From Larus michahellis (taxonomy: Eukaryota > Chordata > Aves > Charadriiformes > Laridae): a DNA stretch of 64,000 bases. The stretch lies in contig NC_133898.1 in the NCBI RefSeq assembly GCF_964199755.1, forward strand, positions 128,214,224 through 128,278,223, given 5' to 3'. Under the pieces are notes generated by a model, which saw nothing but the letters and a program-made list of their open reading frames with translations, ran no database searches and was not told where the DNA came from. This document shows, piece by piece, positions 50,425-64,000 of this stretch. Position 1 is the first letter of the stretch; every line of letters begins with the position of its first letter. Both the position numbers and the translations under genes were made by a program.

Positions 50425-51006
50425 AAAATGGTCATATTCAGTTCTTTATTATTGACTTAGGGTGGGAGGGGGGGTGTGGCACCACCTGGAGACATTGCTC
50501 CAGAGCTTGGGGGCCTGCTGTGGCCCAAGGAGGTGCAGAGAAGACACATTCCCACCCACGCCCTTGGCATGAAGGGGGTTGTAGTATTGCAGGCAGTGGC
50601 ATCAGAAGGGGGGGTAGAGAGTGTGTATCCCCCCTATACCACCATCCCAGCCATGGTCCCCTCTTCTTGGGGCTACAGTTGCAGGACTGAGGGGCTTTTC
50701 TTTCTCCAGGGGGGTCGCGAAGGAGTCTGCTGTCCTTCGTGGCAGAGGTGATGTCTGCAAAGTGAGTACAGACCTCCAAGGCGGATGGGGAAGGAGCCAT
50801 GACAGCTCTTAGCCACCTCTTTGGTCTTCATCATAACCACAGAGCTGGCAGCATCCACCTCCTTCATGTCCCTCCTCGTTCCCCATCTCCAAATGCATTG
50901 TGGTGGCACACAGGAGAAAGGGAAAGGCCTGAAAGAAACCATCGCAGGGCTGTGTGGGACAGGGGCTTTCTTCCAGTCTGTCCCCAGGTGCTGGTGGGAC
51001 GGTGGC
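50425..51006 (-). other. BLK: Inferred BLK 3' UTR
   Basis: This is the sequence between the BLK stop codon and about 20 bases past the first AATAAA on the minus strand. No earlier AATAAA is seen on that strand. The stretch has no extended coding homology, and its open frames are not kinase-related. The UTR is about 580 bases. The exact cleavage site is inferred, not seen. Confidence 0.6.
50445..50450 (-). terminator. BLK: Candidate BLK polyadenylation signal AATAAA
   Basis: The plus-strand TTTATT gives AATAAA on the BLK strand about 560 bases after the stop. It is followed by a T/GT-rich stretch (tttatttattgttg) that suits a downstream element. It is the first such hexamer downstream of the BLK stop. 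Confidence 0.6.
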
Positions 51007-63771
<12,765 letters not shown>

Positions 63772-63885
63772 GCCCAGTTAGGGCACAGTTAAATAGGGAC
63801 ATGGCGGTGGACTTGGCAGTGCTAAGTTAACGGTCGGACTCTTCAAGGTCTTTTCCAACCTAAATGATTCTATGATTCTATAATG
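63772..63885 (+). mobile_element. CR1 LINE 3' end
   Basis: Plus-orientation: ggcacagttaaatagggaca, ggtggacttggcagtgctaa, ggtcttttccaacctaaatg, ending attctatgattctat. Antisense to BLK. Confidence 0.85.
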
Positions 63886-64000
63886 TTCATGGAAGACCTG
63901 CTGGTTTAAATGCAGAGCCATGGAACCTCAAGTCTGGAAGCACACAGCATCGGCATGGTGGGCTCCTTCTCAACAGAGGATGCTCTTCTGATACTCTTTC

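Overview
The window is nuclear DNA from a bird. It carries many CR1 LINE fragments with the avian 3' ends (blocks like 'ggttggaagggacct' and 'attctatgat' tails), a multi-exon vertebrate tyrosine-kinase gene with canonical GT/AG introns, and long non-coding stretches. I saw no prokaryotic operon, CRISPR array, intact retrovirus or tRNA/rRNA gene.

Right part (about 50.4-64 kb): the 3' two thirds of BLK (B-lymphoid tyrosine kinase, SRC family), on the minus strand. Seven coding exons run from the second half of the SH2 domain (61691) to the stop codon (51007). Reading phase is continuous across all six introns and gives 350 residues. The exon sizes 150-153-180-77-151-132-209 are those expected of the SRC-family 3' exons. 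Three of the exons (59806-59985, 59147-59223, 61542-61691) are short or poorly visible as open frames. The 5' exons (SH4/unique, SH3, first half of SH2) were looked for in 61692-64000 and not found, so they should lie beyond the right edge. A single AATAAA at 50450-50445 (minus) suggests a 3' UTR of about 0.6 kb. Two CR1 elements sit in BLK introns, both in the sense orientation of the gene.

Left part (1-50 kb): no exon that I can assign to a known gene. In human and other amniotes BLK is transcribed toward GATA4 (FAM167A-BLK-GATA4), so this is most likely the BLK-GATA4 intergenic region. No GATA4 exon was seen. The stretch holds young CR1 copies (3.3, 5.2, 5.75, 22.3, 27.3, 34.6, 41.8 and 49.9 kb), very old CR1-like fossils (10.0, 21.7, 23.1 and 28.9 kb), a 300-bp pure-purine microsatellite (33.25-33.56 kb), a broken C2H2 zinc-finger remnant (46.6 kb), and several motif clusters (GATA, E-box, TCF/LEF, T-box, ONECUT/HNF4-like) that look like candidate enhancers. 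A CpG-rich patch at 39.2-39.8 kb contains, on the minus strand, a signal-peptide-like open frame built on a (CTC)n leucine run. That frame ends at a phase-1 splice donor, and this is the only candidate for an undescribed coding exon. The enhancer calls rest only on motifs read by eye and on synteny.
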